Shown: positions 10,663 through 19,301, numbered from the stretch's first letter. The stretch is DNA of 64,000 nt from Macellibacteroides fermentans (GCF_013409575.1 NZ_JACCCY010000001.1:988501-1052500), one strand, 5' to 3'. The notes: generated by a model from the sequence alone, not told the origin. A program made the numbers and translations.

Positions 10663-11796
10663 TTATTTATTAACAGTTAACTGATACATATTTGATCGAT
10701 TCAAATGATTGTCGGGAACAAGAATTGACATTAATACATCCAAAGTCTCCTCCGGAGTATTTTTAAGATTTAAGTTTCCTGTTACCTGATATGTGAGATA
10801 TTTCGGGTTTTTCAGATTAACATTGATATTGTATATTTTCTCTAATTTTCTTAATACAGACTCCATTCTCTCTTCTTTGAAGCGTAGGCGTCCATCTTTC
10901 CATGAAATATAGTCAGCCACATCTACTTTCCTTATCTGTTCAGTTCGGGTACTTTCAGAATATACATAGTATTGGTTGGGCTCAATTTCAATTTGTCTTT
11001 CATTGCCATTTAATGCAATACGTCCATTAACAAGCACTGTCTCGAACTTTTTGGATTCTTTATCCACGGACACATTAAATTGTGTACCTAAAACCTCGAT
11101 GGTTTTATAAGCCGTTTTAACCTGAAATTTGATGTCTTTCGACTTACGGACATCAAAATAAGCTTCGCCGTCCAGGTAGACTTCACGAACAGATCCGCTA
11201 AATTCGGAAGGGTAAATTAATGTTGAACCCGCATTTAAAAAGACCAGGGTACCATCGGCTAAGATAAGTTTGGATCGTTTACCATATGGAATATGAAGCG
11301 TATTGAGCACTTTGGAATCTGTATCCTTTTCAATTTGAAGCGTATCATTAACAATGATAGCTGCTTTTTTCTGATAATCCACATCGGCTGTTTCGTCGGC
11401 TAGTTTCAGTTTCGTGTCTGAACCTTGCATCAACGTAATCTCTTTTCCGGAAGGAATATTTTTTAACAGAGCTTCGTAATCGTATTCGGGAGTGCGATTA
11501 AAATAGGGATAAACAAAAACAAACAGCAGAATAGCAGCTGCACACGATGCGATCGTTGCGATCGCCCCATACCAATTCCGGCGGATACGTGGGGCTTTAA
11601 CCTGATGCATGATGGAGCGTACGCAGGCTTCATTTAGCTCTGTCGTTTTATCCATTTCGATAGCGGTCCAAAGAGATTGCAAACGAACAAACGCAGCCTT
11701 GTTTTCTTCGGACTGCTCAATCCATTGCAAAACCAATCTGGCCTCTTCACCTTCACATTTCCGTTCTAAAAATCGAATAAGTAACTTCTCTTCCAT
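10663..11796 (-). CDS. FecR-family anti-sigma factor / transmembrane signal transducer
   Basis: 377 residues. The cytoplasmic N-terminus (about 1-80) holds helices expected to bind the sigma factor. One membrane segment lies at about residues 83-105 (IATIASCAAAILLFVFVYPY). The periplasmic part carries the FecR domain (IPYGKRSKLILADGTLVFLN, then GEAYFDV) and a C-terminal STN-like or DUF4974 region (RMESVLRKLEKIYNINV). It should receive the signal from the STN domain of the adjacent SusC and release the ECF sigma factor encoded 82 bp upstream. Gene order sigma-fecR-susC-susD is standard for such systems. Confidence 0.9.
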   Translation of the reverse strand: MEEKLLIRFLERKCEGEEARLVLQWIEQSEENKAAFVRLQSLWTAIEMDKTTELNEACVRSIMHQVKAPRIRRNWYGAIATIASCAAAILLFVFVYPYFNRTPEYDYEALLKNIPSGKEITLMQGSDTKLKLADETADVDYQKKAAIIVNDTLQIEKDTDSKVLNTLHIPYGKRSKLILADGTLVFLNAGSTLIYPSEFSGSVREVYLDGEAYFDVRKSKDIKFQVKTAYKTIEVLGTQFNVSVDKESKKFETVLVNGRIALNGNERQIEIEPNQYYVYSESTRTEQIRKVDVADYISWKDGRLRFKEERMESVLRKLEKIYNINVNLKNPKYLTYQVTGNLNLKNTPEETLDVLMSILVPDNHLNRSNMYQLTVNK

Positions 11797-11878
11797 CTAT
11801 ACATTCTTTTTCTCTATACAGAAGAACAGTTTATTTGAGTTTTACCCTAGTGAAAAAATTAAAAAAATTCACTTTTTT

Positions 11879-12463
11879 TTAAATAATAAATCGAATAAGA
11901 AAAATCCAGATCCAGTATTCCTGGGGAAGTTCCTCTTTTAGAATCTGTAAAGCTTTGGAAATGTGATACTCTACTGTTTTCTGGGATATGTTTTTTGTTT
12001 CAGCGATTTGTTGATTTTTTAAACCATCGTAGCGGCTCAGCATAAAAATCTCCCGTGTTTTATCCGGTAATTTGCTTAAGGCCCTTTCAATGGCTTTATG
12101 AAGATCTTCCGATTCTACAATCTGCGAAGCCTCGTCTTGCAACACATACAGATTGGCCCGCTGATAAATTGTCTCGTCGTCTATCTCTTCAATATATAAC
12201 TGACGGATGCGGGTCTGCTCCAATAAATTAAGGCACTTGTTTCGCAGCACCACCATCAGGTAAGTAATCAGATTTGTGTTATCTTTTAAGATTGCACGGT
12301 TGTTCCATAATACCAGGAAAGTATCCTGAACCAGCTCCTGCGATGTCTCATTATTTTGCGTATAAATCAAGGCAAATTTAAACATACGAGGCCAGTATTC
12401 GCGCACAATCTGCTCGAACACCTTTTCATTTCCATCCTGTAATTGCTTAATAATCAAATTCAT
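11879..12463 (-). CDS. ECF sigma factor (RpoE-like, Bacteroidetes type)
   Basis: 194 residues with sigma region 2 (about 10-75; ELVQDTFLVLWNNR) and region 4 (about 125-180; LPDKTREIFMLSRYDGLKNQQIA, then KTVEYHISKAL helix-turn-helix). It lacks regions 1 and 3, as ECF factors do. It is expected to direct RNA polymerase to the susC promoter once freed by the FecR protein downstream. The C-terminus ends in a hydrophobic tail (WIWIFLIRFII), which is unusual but seen in some family members. Confidence 0.9.
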   Translation of the reverse strand: MNLIIKQLQDGNEKVFEQIVREYWPRMFKFALIYTQNNETSQELVQDTFLVLWNNRAILKDNTNLITYLMVVLRNKCLNLLEQTRIRQLYIEEIDDETIYQRANLYVLQDEASQIVESEDLHKAIERALSKLPDKTREIFMLSRYDGLKNQQIAETKNISQKTVEYHISKALQILKEELPQEYWIWIFLIRFII

Positions 12464-12838
12464 TGAACACGATTCAAATTACAAATAGTTGATCTTAAAA
12501 TTAAAGCAGAAAACTTACCACTACAATCTGAGGGACACACTCCCTTTACAACCATAGGAATGTTTATAATGCGGCAAAGATAAAGAATAAAACAAAAATT
12601 CACCTAACAAATGTGAATCTTATGCTAAATACCCATTTAAAAAGCGCATAGACCTTAGAGTGTTTTAGGTTCAAAGATTTACTATTATTATAATATTTAT
12701 ACCACAGAAAAGCACTAACTTTTGGGCAAAATAAACTATGGGTGCAAACAGTTCTTACAAAAGAAGACCGCATAGATATACTTGACCGTGAATGATAATA
12801 TTAGAAAAAACATATAAATATGGAAATAAATCAGATAA
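12464..12838 (-). promoter_or_regulatory. Intergenic region with a candidate sigma-gene promoter
   Basis: No credible gene is seen over these 375 bp. On the minus strand a TATCTTTG box at 12582-12575 fits the Bacteroides -7 consensus TAnnTTTG. A TTTG at 12611-12608 could be the -33 element, but the 25-base spacing is longer than the usual 19-21. The rest is AT-rich and without obvious structure. A short open frame (ATG at 12820, 24 codons) reads into the next feature out of frame and may be a relic. Confidence 0.35.
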
Positions 12839-13042
12839 GTGCCGAAGTCTCTGGACATAGACGTTGTGACGATTATGCCCCAAGGAACAAGTGAGGAATT
12901 TTGTGATGTGGACATACCGTTAGACGAGCTTGACACTACGCTTCATTGCCACTCATTATATTATTATGATGATGTGTTTCAAAAGGACGAGACATTTATA
13001 TTTTCAGGAACTTATCCAAATCAACTTAGAAAGTGGAAATAA
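12839..13042 (+). CDS. Small unknown protein overlapping the MBL-fold gene
   Basis: A 67-codon frame starting at a GTG directly after an in-frame stop; an ATG at codon 13 is an alternative start. It contains acidic and aromatic segments (DVDIPLDEL, SLYYYDDVFQKDETF) and ends TYPNQLRKWK. Its stop overlaps the GTG start of the MBL-fold gene by 10 bp, which suggests translational coupling. An overlapping short frame starting at 12820 (MEINQISAEVSGHRR) ends inside it, so a frameshifted longer ancestor is possible. I do not recognise a family. Confidence 0.4.
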   Translation: MPKSLDIDVVTIMPQGTSEEFCDVDIPLDELDTTLHCHSLYYYDDVFQKDETFIFSGTYPNQLRKWK

Positions 13043-14301
13043 TCATTCATCGCGGAGCAACTCAGATAGGTGGCTCTGTAACAGAATACAGGTACAACGG
13101 CTGGCGGCTGTTTGTTGATTTCGGAGAACAGTTGCCGGGTACTCCTGTCTACGTGCAGCTTGATATGGAAGGACTTACTAAAGGCGATCTTTCAAAGAGT
13201 GCCATGCTCATCACGCACTATCATGGCGACCATATTGGCAACATTCATCAGATTCCCATGGAGATTCCTGTATTTATGGGTAAATTGGGAATTGAGATTC
13301 AGAAGATAACATCCAATCATCTGAAAGAGGTTGACCGAAAGCAAGCGTGTTTACTTGAACGCCTTAACAAGGCAATTCCTTTTGAGGCAGGTACGGCTTT
13401 TGAATTTGGACCATTCGAGATAATGCCGATAGTTATAGACCACTCTGCATTTGATGCCTGCGCTTTCAAAATTAAGACCGATGATACAAGTGTATTTCAT
13501 ACCGGTGATTTTCGCACACACGGATTTCGTAGTGGAAAATTCCTTAAAGCGATTGATAAATACATAGGAAAGGTTGATTATGTGATTTGCGAAGGCACAA
13601 ATGTAAAGCGTTCGGATGCTGCTTTACAGTCAGAACACGATTTACAGAAACAACTGGAGGCGGAGTTTTGGCAGTATAAATTCAACATCGTTTATTTGTC
13701 CTCAACAAATATCGACCGTTTATTCTCGCTATATCATGCCGCATTACGGATTGGAATTCCCTTCATTGTTGATTCGCATCAAAAACGGATAATGGATGCA
13801 GTGGTCAAGAGCGACCATATTTGGGCAAAGTCAAGTCTCTATAAATATGGGAAATGTAAGCCTATGGTCTTGAAATATGACAAGGATAATCCGGGGGAAC
13901 ATCTTATTAGTGAGAAATTCATTGCTTTCCTTAAACAAAAAGGATATGTATTGATAGCCAGAAGCAACCCGCGATTCGACCATCTCATTGACAAAATGCC
14001 GGGTGAGTCCAAACAATGTTACCTCTCTATGTGGAACGGATATGTAAGCAATCCGGCATCGCCATCCTATAACAAAGAGCTTGCGGCAGCACTGGGAAAG
14101 GGATATCTTTATCGCCATACCAGCGGTCATTGCGATATGAAAAACCTTCGTAAGCTCTTTGTACAGCTTTCCCCCAAAGCGATCATTCCTATTCATACCG
14201 ATGCACCGGAGGCATTTGCCAAACTCTTCAACGACCAATGGCCGGTACGCCTTCTGCAAGACGGCGATTTGTTTATCTTACACTCTAAGAAACTTTTCTG
14301 A
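13033..14301 (+). CDS. Metallo-beta-lactamase-fold hydrolase, RNase J/beta-CASP-like
   Basis: 422 residues from a GTG start that overlaps the preceding small frame. The metal-binding motif THYHGDHIG is at residues 61-69 (His62, His64, Asp66, His67). HTGDFRTHG near residue 157 supplies the next metal ligand, and HTSGHCDMKNL plus IPIHTDAPEAF near the C-terminus match the late motifs of RNase J-like beta-CASP proteins. Such enzymes process RNA, but substrate cannot be fixed here, and this protein is shorter than RNase J (about 550 residues). It is flanked by a chimeric remnant and a transposon, so it may be part of an accessory module. Confidence 0.75.
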   Translation: MEIIIHRGATQIGGSVTEYRYNGWRLFVDFGEQLPGTPVYVQLDMEGLTKGDLSKSAMLITHYHGDHIGNIHQIPMEIPVFMGKLGIEIQKITSNHLKEVDRKQACLLERLNKAIPFEAGTAFEFGPFEIMPIVIDHSAFDACAFKIKTDDTSVFHTGDFRTHGFRSGKFLKAIDKYIGKVDYVICEGTNVKRSDAALQSEHDLQKQLEAEFWQYKFNIVYLSSTNIDRLFSLYHAALRIGIPFIVDSHQKRIMDAVVKSDHIWAKSSLYKYGKCKPMVLKYDKDNPGEHLISEKFIAFLKQKGYVLIARSNPRFDHLIDKMPGESKQCYLSMWNGYVSNPASPSYNKELAAALGKGYLYRHTSGHCDMKNLRKLFVQLSPKAIIPIHTDAPEAFAKLFNDQWPVRLLQDGDLFILHSKKLF

Positions 14302-14534
14302 TGAAAATACTTCACATATCGGATCCTCTCGGACGACATGCAGAACTGACTAATCTGCCCGAAGATGAAGATAGAAACTACTTCTTGATTGAGATTCCGT
14401 GTCGGGTGGGGTTTGACAAAAAGAATGGTCCTACAAATGGTCCTTTAAATGGTCCTTTAACAGAGAAGGAGTTATCTGTTCTTTTTGAGATTTCAATTTT
14501 GGTTGATTTAGTAATATCAACCGTTTTAAGTTGA
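14301..14534 (+). pseudogene. Chimeric gene remnant: phosphoesterase start joined to an AlbA_2/RecG-like tail
   Basis: A 77-codon frame whose ATG overlaps the stop of the MBL-fold gene. The first 20 residues (MKILHISDPLGRHAELTNLP) look like the start of a calcineurin-like phosphoesterase, but the usual metal-binding D-x-H is changed to DPL. From about residue 25 the text changes to YFLIEIPCRVGFDKK followed by NGPTNGPLNGPLTEKE, a linker and C-terminal style typical of AlbA_2/RecG-like transcriptional regulators. The NGP repeats come from three 12-bp DNA repeats at 14424-14459. It is far too short for either family, so it is best read as a deletion product. The junction is inferred. Confidence 0.5.
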
Positions 14535-14585
14535 TAAAATTGTTTTCGGCATACGGATATGACATAAATTTCCATTTCTACACAT

Positions 14586-14592
14586 ATAACTA
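14586..14592. repeat. Left copy of 7-bp target duplication of the composite transposon
   Basis: ATAACTA directly abuts the left inverted repeat of the first IS copy. The same 7 bp follow the right inverted repeat of the second IS copy at 24445-24451. The inner flanks do not match each other or these, so the duplication belongs to the whole 14593-24444 unit. Confidence 0.7.
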
Positions 14593-15613
14593 ACCCGTTG
14601 GCGGAATTAAATTAGTGCATATTTAATTTGTCCAATGGGTTTGTTATTAATCTTGTTTATATATTGAAGGATTGTAAGTGCACTAATTTTCCCCGTAATT
14701 CTGGTAAACAATCCTTCTGTTTGTTTTGCGTAATTTCTGATTATCATAAATTGATCGCATAATTGTGCAAAAAGCGTTTCAACCCTTTTCCTTGCTTTAG
14801 CAAATGGACTAAATACAGGTTTCCAATCTTTTTGATTCGACCGATATGGAACTTCCAACTTGATATTAGCTTTTTCAAATAAATCAAGTTGTATGGCTGC
14901 TCCAATATATCCACGATCACCGATGATGGTGCAATTCTGAAAGTTACACTTTACGTCTTTCAAATAATGAATGTCGTGAACACTCGCCTTTGTCAGGTCA
15001 AAAGAGTGTATGACACCGCTCAACCCACAGAGAGAATGTAATTTATATCCGTAATAATGTTTACCCTGTGAAGCACAATAGCCATAATTGGGAGCTTTAT
15101 CATAATTATTCTTTCCCATTTTACAACGTTTTGACCTTATGGGACGACAGACTTCAATTGGCATAGAATCAATACAGAAAATAGCTTCTCCACCATCAAC
15201 TTTTGATGCAATTCTTTCACGCACCTGATTACATAAGCCGATAGTGAGCTTCCTGCGATCATTATATTGACGACGGGATATGAGAGAAGAAAAATCATCT
15301 TTGTATTCATTTAATTTAGAAAACAAAAAGCTTTCACTATCTATACCTATTGATTCGGCAGCAAGGCTTAAACTGATCACTTCTAAGTCAGAGAACTTCG
15401 GGACGACTCCTCTGCGAGGTATATTCCCTTTTTCGTTTACTAAATCACCAGAAAACATCTTGCATATATCAAGAAATTTAGCGAATATTGCATATAAGTT
15501 GTGCATAATTGAGCTGTATATTAATAGTTTGATCACCATTAAAATACTAATAATCAATGATATGCACAACTTATTTCCTGACATTTTTTAGTGAATTAAT
15601 TCCGCCAACGGGT
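14593..15613 (-). mobile_element. IS982-family insertion sequence, left copy
   Basis: A 1021-bp element with terminal inverted repeats ACCCGTTGGCGGAATTAA at 14593-14610 and its complement at 15596-15613. It holds one transposase gene on the minus strand. Reading base by base, I find no difference from the copy at 23424-24444, which suggests recent duplication or ongoing homogenisation. Confidence 0.92.
14607..15584 (-). CDS. IS982-family transposase (left copy)
   Basis: 325 residues from the first ATG; Met27 (start at 15506) would give the roughly 300 residues usual for the family and begins MHNLYAIFAKF, so the first 26 residues may be untranslated. A DDE catalytic triad is visible: Asp139 in FCIDSMPIEVC, Asp223 in IIGDRGYIG and Glu269 in RKRVETLFAQLCDQF. 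The surrounding blocks (KFSDLEVISLSLAAES, VPYRSNQKDW, ALTILQYIN) are IS982-like. It appears intact, so the element may still be active. Confidence 0.92.
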   Translation of the reverse strand: MSGNKLCISLIISILMVIKLLIYSSIMHNLYAIFAKFLDICKMFSGDLVNEKGNIPRRGVVPKFSDLEVISLSLAAESIGIDSESFLFSKLNEYKDDFSSLISRRQYNDRRKLTIGLCNQVRERIASKVDGGEAIFCIDSMPIEVCRPIRSKRCKMGKNNYDKAPNYGYCASQGKHYYGYKLHSLCGLSGVIHSFDLTKASVHDIHYLKDVKCNFQNCTIIGDRGYIGAAIQLDLFEKANIKLEVPYRSNQKDWKPVFSPFAKARKRVETLFAQLCDQFMIIRNYAKQTEGLFTRITGKISALTILQYINKINNKPIGQIKYALI

Positions 15614-15628
15614 AATAAATATAATATC

Positions 15629-16546
15629 TTATAAAGTTGTGAAGATAGATTTCTGATTAAAGTTTTCTGTAAATGGTACTTCTTTTCTTGAAATATATTC
15701 GACTGGAGTTTTCCCCGTAAAATCTTTAAATTCTTTGAGGAAATGGTTGTAGTCATAGTAACCATTAGCTATTGCTACATTCAACAGATCATCTGGTTCA
15801 GCATGTAAGTTTAGATATGCTGAGATGAATCGTTGTAATTGTATGTATTCTTTAGGAGTAAGCCCCATATACTTGGAGAAATTCCGCTCCAGCCATTTGT
15901 AACTGGCCCCAATCTCTTTAATTACATTAGCTACGGAGATTTGTCCCTTAGTTTGATTGATTAGCTCAACAGCAGAATTTAATAAACCTATTCTGTCCTT
16001 TGTTGTAATTAGGCTCTTTATGTATAATTCGACTACAGTAATCTTGTTATCAATGGAATCTGTGGCAAATACTTGATTAAGTAACTCTCTATCAAAATTT
16101 ATCTCCGTAAATGTTGCAATATTCCTGCATTTGAAAAAAGAAGGCTGTAAGTTGAACAGTTTATGAAAATATTCAGGTTTAAATCTTATAATCAGAATAT
16201 AGTCTAAGTCTTCAAGATATCTCACATAGACTTTCTTCATTACACCTGCATCAATCCAACCCGATTTCACAATGTTTTCTTTACCATCAATATTAATGCG
16301 AGCCTTATTGTTTCTATCAGGAAATAGCATAATTGAAGGGGAGCCATCATTAAAAATCCAATGATCTGTTTTATTATCAATATCATAAAACAAATAGAAA
16401 CCTTCGATATAGTCAATACATACCTCCGATGGAGATTTCCTGATCCAGTATTCTCCATTAGAAGATATTCTTTCCTGTTGAATAATTTCTTTTAAAAAGT
16501 TGATTGGCATAATGGGTACAAAGATATGCATAATGTTCAACGACAA
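15629..16546 (-). CDS. AraC-family transcriptional regulator
   Basis: 305 residues from the first ATG; Met6 (16531) and Met13 (16510) are alternative starts and no ribosome site separates them. The N-terminal 170 residues form a cupin-like sensing domain (DYIEGFYLFYDIDNKTDHWIF). The C-terminal double helix-turn-helix spans about 200-290 (ASYKWLERNFSKYMGLTPKEY, then NVAIANGYYDYNHFLKEFKDFTGKTP). The stop lies 16 bp from the IS end. It diverges from the truncated map gene, and it is a candidate regulator of the efflux operon further along, although only position supports that. Confidence 0.85.
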   Translation of the reverse strand: MSLNIMHIFVPIMPINFLKEIIQQERISSNGEYWIRKSPSEVCIDYIEGFYLFYDIDNKTDHWIFNDGSPSIMLFPDRNNKARINIDGKENIVKSGWIDAGVMKKVYVRYLEDLDYILIIRFKPEYFHKLFNLQPSFFKCRNIATFTEINFDRELLNQVFATDSIDNKITVVELYIKSLITTKDRIGLLNSAVELINQTKGQISVANVIKEIGASYKWLERNFSKYMGLTPKEYIQLQRFISAYLNLHAEPDDLLNVAIANGYYDYNHFLKEFKDFTGKTPVEYISRKEVPFTENFNQKSIFTTL

Positions 16547-16596
16547 TGAGTTTACGATATGTCTAATTTATACTATGACCGGATTTTTCTTAGTTA

Positions 16597-16604
16597 TAAC
16601 TTTG
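16597..16604 (+). promoter_or_regulatory. Candidate -7 box upstream of the map remnant
   Basis: TAACTTTG matches the Bacteroides -7 consensus TAnnTTTG and lies 14 bases before the ATG at 16618. No clear -33 TTTG is present. It lies in the divergent region between the AraC gene and the map remnant. Confidence 0.35.
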
Positions 16605-16617
16605 CATTAAAAATGAT

Positions 16618-16875
16618 ATGATAGTACAGACAGATGAAGATTTGAATGGTATTCAAGAAATTAGTGACATTGTTGCCATCACATTGAAACAAATGAGAGA
16701 ATATGCCAGAATAGGTATGACTACAAAAGAATTGGATAATTATGGAGCAGGAATACTTAAAAGTTATGGAGCTAAATCAGCTCCATTTGTAACATATAAG
16801 TTCCCGGGATGGACTTGCATAAGTATTAATAATGAAATGGCACACGGTATTTCTTCCTCAAGAATCTGTATATAA
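16618..16875 (+). pseudogene. map: Truncated type I methionine aminopeptidase
   Basis: 85 codons matching the N-terminal third of MetAP type I (GMTTKELDNYGAGILKSYGAKSAPFVTYKFPG, then CISINNEMAHGI). The normal protein is about 250 residues, with five metal ligands in the missing part. The frame ends SSRICI and stop just after the NNEMAHGI block. Without the metal site it cannot be an active aminopeptidase. It has an apparently intact promoter and start, so the break looks like a deletion or recombination inside the transposon cargo. The following 258 bp (16876-17133) hold no recognisable remainder. Confidence 0.75.
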
Positions 16876-17133
16876 GGATAAGTAAGATTGTCAATGCTTA
16901 TATCAATAAATACTTTTCTTACAATTTAAAATTTACCTTAAGTCTAGGTTATGAACACACTACAATATTAGAAGACAATAAAGACTATTCAATAAACATT
17001 AAACATTGTCGATTTTCTATTATTCTCTATGTCAATCCCTATTGTATTTTGATGAGAATTGGAATAGTTTTAAGGAAAAATAGATCAGTAGTTTAACTCT
17101 GAATCATTATTTCTTTGCATTTAGAAAAATGAT

Positions 17134-17880
17134 TTGCAGATGTATATAAATGCTATCGGATATTACAGAAGAGAAGATTGCTTGAAAAACAATATCAAGC
17201 ACGAAATGCAGACTCGGGAAGAAGACATCCGATCTTACCACAATGCGATAATCCATTCGTTGCCACACCTTCCATATGATCTGACAGCAATAGATCTGAT
17301 CATATTCATGTCGGATACAGGAGCCGATGAGATCCTCTGTTTTATAAAAAAAGAGTTTAAATCATTGAATATAAATATATTAACAGCACTTTCAGACTCC
17401 ACCATAATCAATTCTATTGAATTGATTAATTCATATTTTTTATCGAAGTTGTCAAACAAAGCATTACTGATTTACGTAGCAGAAGAGGTTGTCACTTGTT
17501 TCTTCTCGAATGAAAAGGTTGCAGCGAAAGAAGGTCGGGTGATCAGTATTTCTCATGCCCCTATCGAGCACAAACGATCAAGATTTTTATACATGAGTTA
17601 TGCCAATTCGATGTTGGAAATGAATGGATACTTTCTTTCCGATTTATCTTACTTAATATTTAATGATTCGACGGATAAAGTAATCAGAAATGCCATTAAT
17701 TCTTTAAATATTCCGGAAGATAAGGTTTTAGTAAATACAGATAAACCAATAAGTAAACCCATTGACTCATTTTTAGCTTTAGCCCAAAACTATAAAAACT
17801 TTAAAACAAATGATCTTATTTATATCCTCGTTTTCAGGGAGCGTATCCTCATGGGTTCGTTCCTGTTGGAAATAGAATAA
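17134..17880 (+). CDS. Degenerate KAS III-like (thiolase-fold) protein heading the efflux operon
   Basis: 248 residues. The order of segments follows a beta-ketoacyl-ACP synthase III: a DLTAIDLIIFMSDTGADEI strand-turn-helix like the KAS DIDLIIVATSTPD region, then ALLIYVAEEV, and a C-terminal VIRNAINSLNIPEDKVLVNTD followed by DLIYILVFRERILMGSFLLE, matching the KAS ending. It is about 75 residues shorter than KAS III (about 320), and the catalytic Cys region (normally C-S/A-G) and the H-Q-A-N motif are not found (FNDSTDKV replaces HQANKR). So it is probably non-catalytic, a partner or substrate binder. It lies 17 bp before tolC. Homology is inferred by pattern, not alignment. Confidence 0.5.
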   Translation: MQMYINAIGYYRREDCLKNNIKHEMQTREEDIRSYHNAIIHSLPHLPYDLTAIDLIIFMSDTGADEILCFIKKEFKSLNINILTALSDSTIINSIELINSYFLSKLSNKALLIYVAEEVVTCFFSNEKVAAKEGRVISISHAPIEHKRSRFLYMSYANSMLEMNGYFLSDLSYLIFNDSTDKVIRNAINSLNIPEDKVLVNTDKPISKPIDSFLALAQNYKNFKTNDLIYILVFRERILMGSFLLEIE

Positions 17881-17897
17881 ACATTATATTTTGAAAT

Positions 17898-19274
17898 ATG
17901 CATAGAATAAAAAATATGAAAAGATTATCACTATTTATTGTTACCACACTATTCTTCAATACATTTATTATGGCACAAGATAATATACTAACGCTGGATG
18001 AATGTATTAGGATAGGAATAGAGAATAACTTGTTGCTTAAAAGCCAATCGGAAGAAATCCGAAAAGCCGGCTACGAACACTCCGCAAGCCGGACCAAATT
18101 ATTACCTGTAATCAACGGCTTTGGAAATTTTACAAATAATGTAGATGTAGGTACCAGTGTTACTGATGGATCCCGGATGGGAACCATGTTAGGGATAGAT
18201 ATGCCCTATATGACAACACAAGGCTTGAGATACAATACCTCGGTAGGGGCACAACTCTCAATGCCTTTATATAACCAAACCCTCTATACCAGTATCTCTA
18301 TAGCTGAAAAGATGAAAGAACTGACACACTATTCATACGAAAAGGCGAAAGAAGATATTACCATCGAAATATGCAAAATATATTATTTGGCACAAACAAC
18401 TGTTGAGCAAATCCGGCTGACGGATGAAAATATAGATCGCCTGAAAGCATTGGCCGATATAACCCGTGCCTTCTTTGACAACGGTATGGCGATGGATGTG
18501 GATCTGAAACGTGTTAATATCAATATAGAGAACCTAACCGTACAGCGCGAAAATGCAAAAGCAATGTACCAACAGCAACTGAATTTACTGAAATATATAT
18601 TGGATCTGCCTTTAGAGTCTGATTTTGGACTCGTATATGTCAGTGCTGACGAAATGACTGTGCCTGAATTGTCCGGTTTATCGAAAGATCTGAACGAGTT
18701 TAAAATACTCTACTCACAAAAAAATATAGTCGAAAAACAAAAGAAAGCTATTAATCAGGGCTACATTCCCACATTATCATTAGTGGGGCAGTTATCCTAT
18801 ACGAACTATACCGATCATTTTGATAATTATTTCCATTCCAATAGCTCTAACAGCCTGAATAAATGGTACAATTCTTTTTATTGGGGCGTATCTCTCAATA
18901 TCCCGATTTTTGACGGATTCAGCAAACGGATGAATCGAAAAAAAGCAAATTCGGACTATATAAAAATAAGATTTCAGATTGAAGATACGGAGAAAAAAAT
19001 GCAAACACAATATGATAATACAATTAATGACTGGCTGAATAATTATAGGAATTACACCAAACAAAAAGACAATTATTCGTTGGCCGGGGATGTATATAAA
19101 GTTACAGCCGACAGATATAAAGAAGGAATAGTATCGATGACTGAACTATTGCAGGATGAGATGAGGCTGACCGATGCGCAGAATAACTTTATCAATGCAC
19201 ATTATAGTTGTAGGATTACCGAGTTGCAGCTGTTGAAGTTGACAGGCAAGCTGGACGAGCTTTCAATCAAATAA
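17898..19274 (+). CDS. TolC-family outer membrane efflux channel
   Basis: 458 residues from ATG 17898 (Met7 at 17916 is a possible start). A signal peptide runs to about IMAQ, then TLDECIRIGIENNLLLKSQSEEIRKAGYE, the standard opening of outer membrane efflux proteins. Two OEP repeats with long amphipathic helices follow. Members form trimeric channels through the outer membrane and periplasm. The next genes encode a membrane fusion protein and an MFS pump, so the three make a tripartite exporter of EmrAB-TolC type. Confidence 0.9.
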   Translation: MHRIKNMKRLSLFIVTTLFFNTFIMAQDNILTLDECIRIGIENNLLLKSQSEEIRKAGYEHSASRTKLLPVINGFGNFTNNVDVGTSVTDGSRMGTMLGIDMPYMTTQGLRYNTSVGAQLSMPLYNQTLYTSISIAEKMKELTHYSYEKAKEDITIEICKIYYLAQTTVEQIRLTDENIDRLKALADITRAFFDNGMAMDVDLKRVNINIENLTVQRENAKAMYQQQLNLLKYILDLPLESDFGLVYVSADEMTVPELSGLSKDLNEFKILYSQKNIVEKQKKAINQGYIPTLSLVGQLSYTNYTDHFDNYFHSNSSNSLNKWYNSFYWGVSLNIPIFDGFSKRMNRKKANSDYIKIRFQIEDTEKKMQTQYDNTINDWLNNYRNYTKQKDNYSLAGDVYKVTADRYKEGIVSMTELLQDEMRLTDAQNNFINAHYSCRITELQLLKLTGKLDELSIK

Positions 19275-19301
19275 ATTCCGTTTAATATAAAAAAAAATCA
19301 T

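Noticed and set aside
14424-14459. Microsatellite of possible regulatory meaning
   Set aside because: The three 12-bp repeats simply encode the NGP linker of the regulator-like tail.
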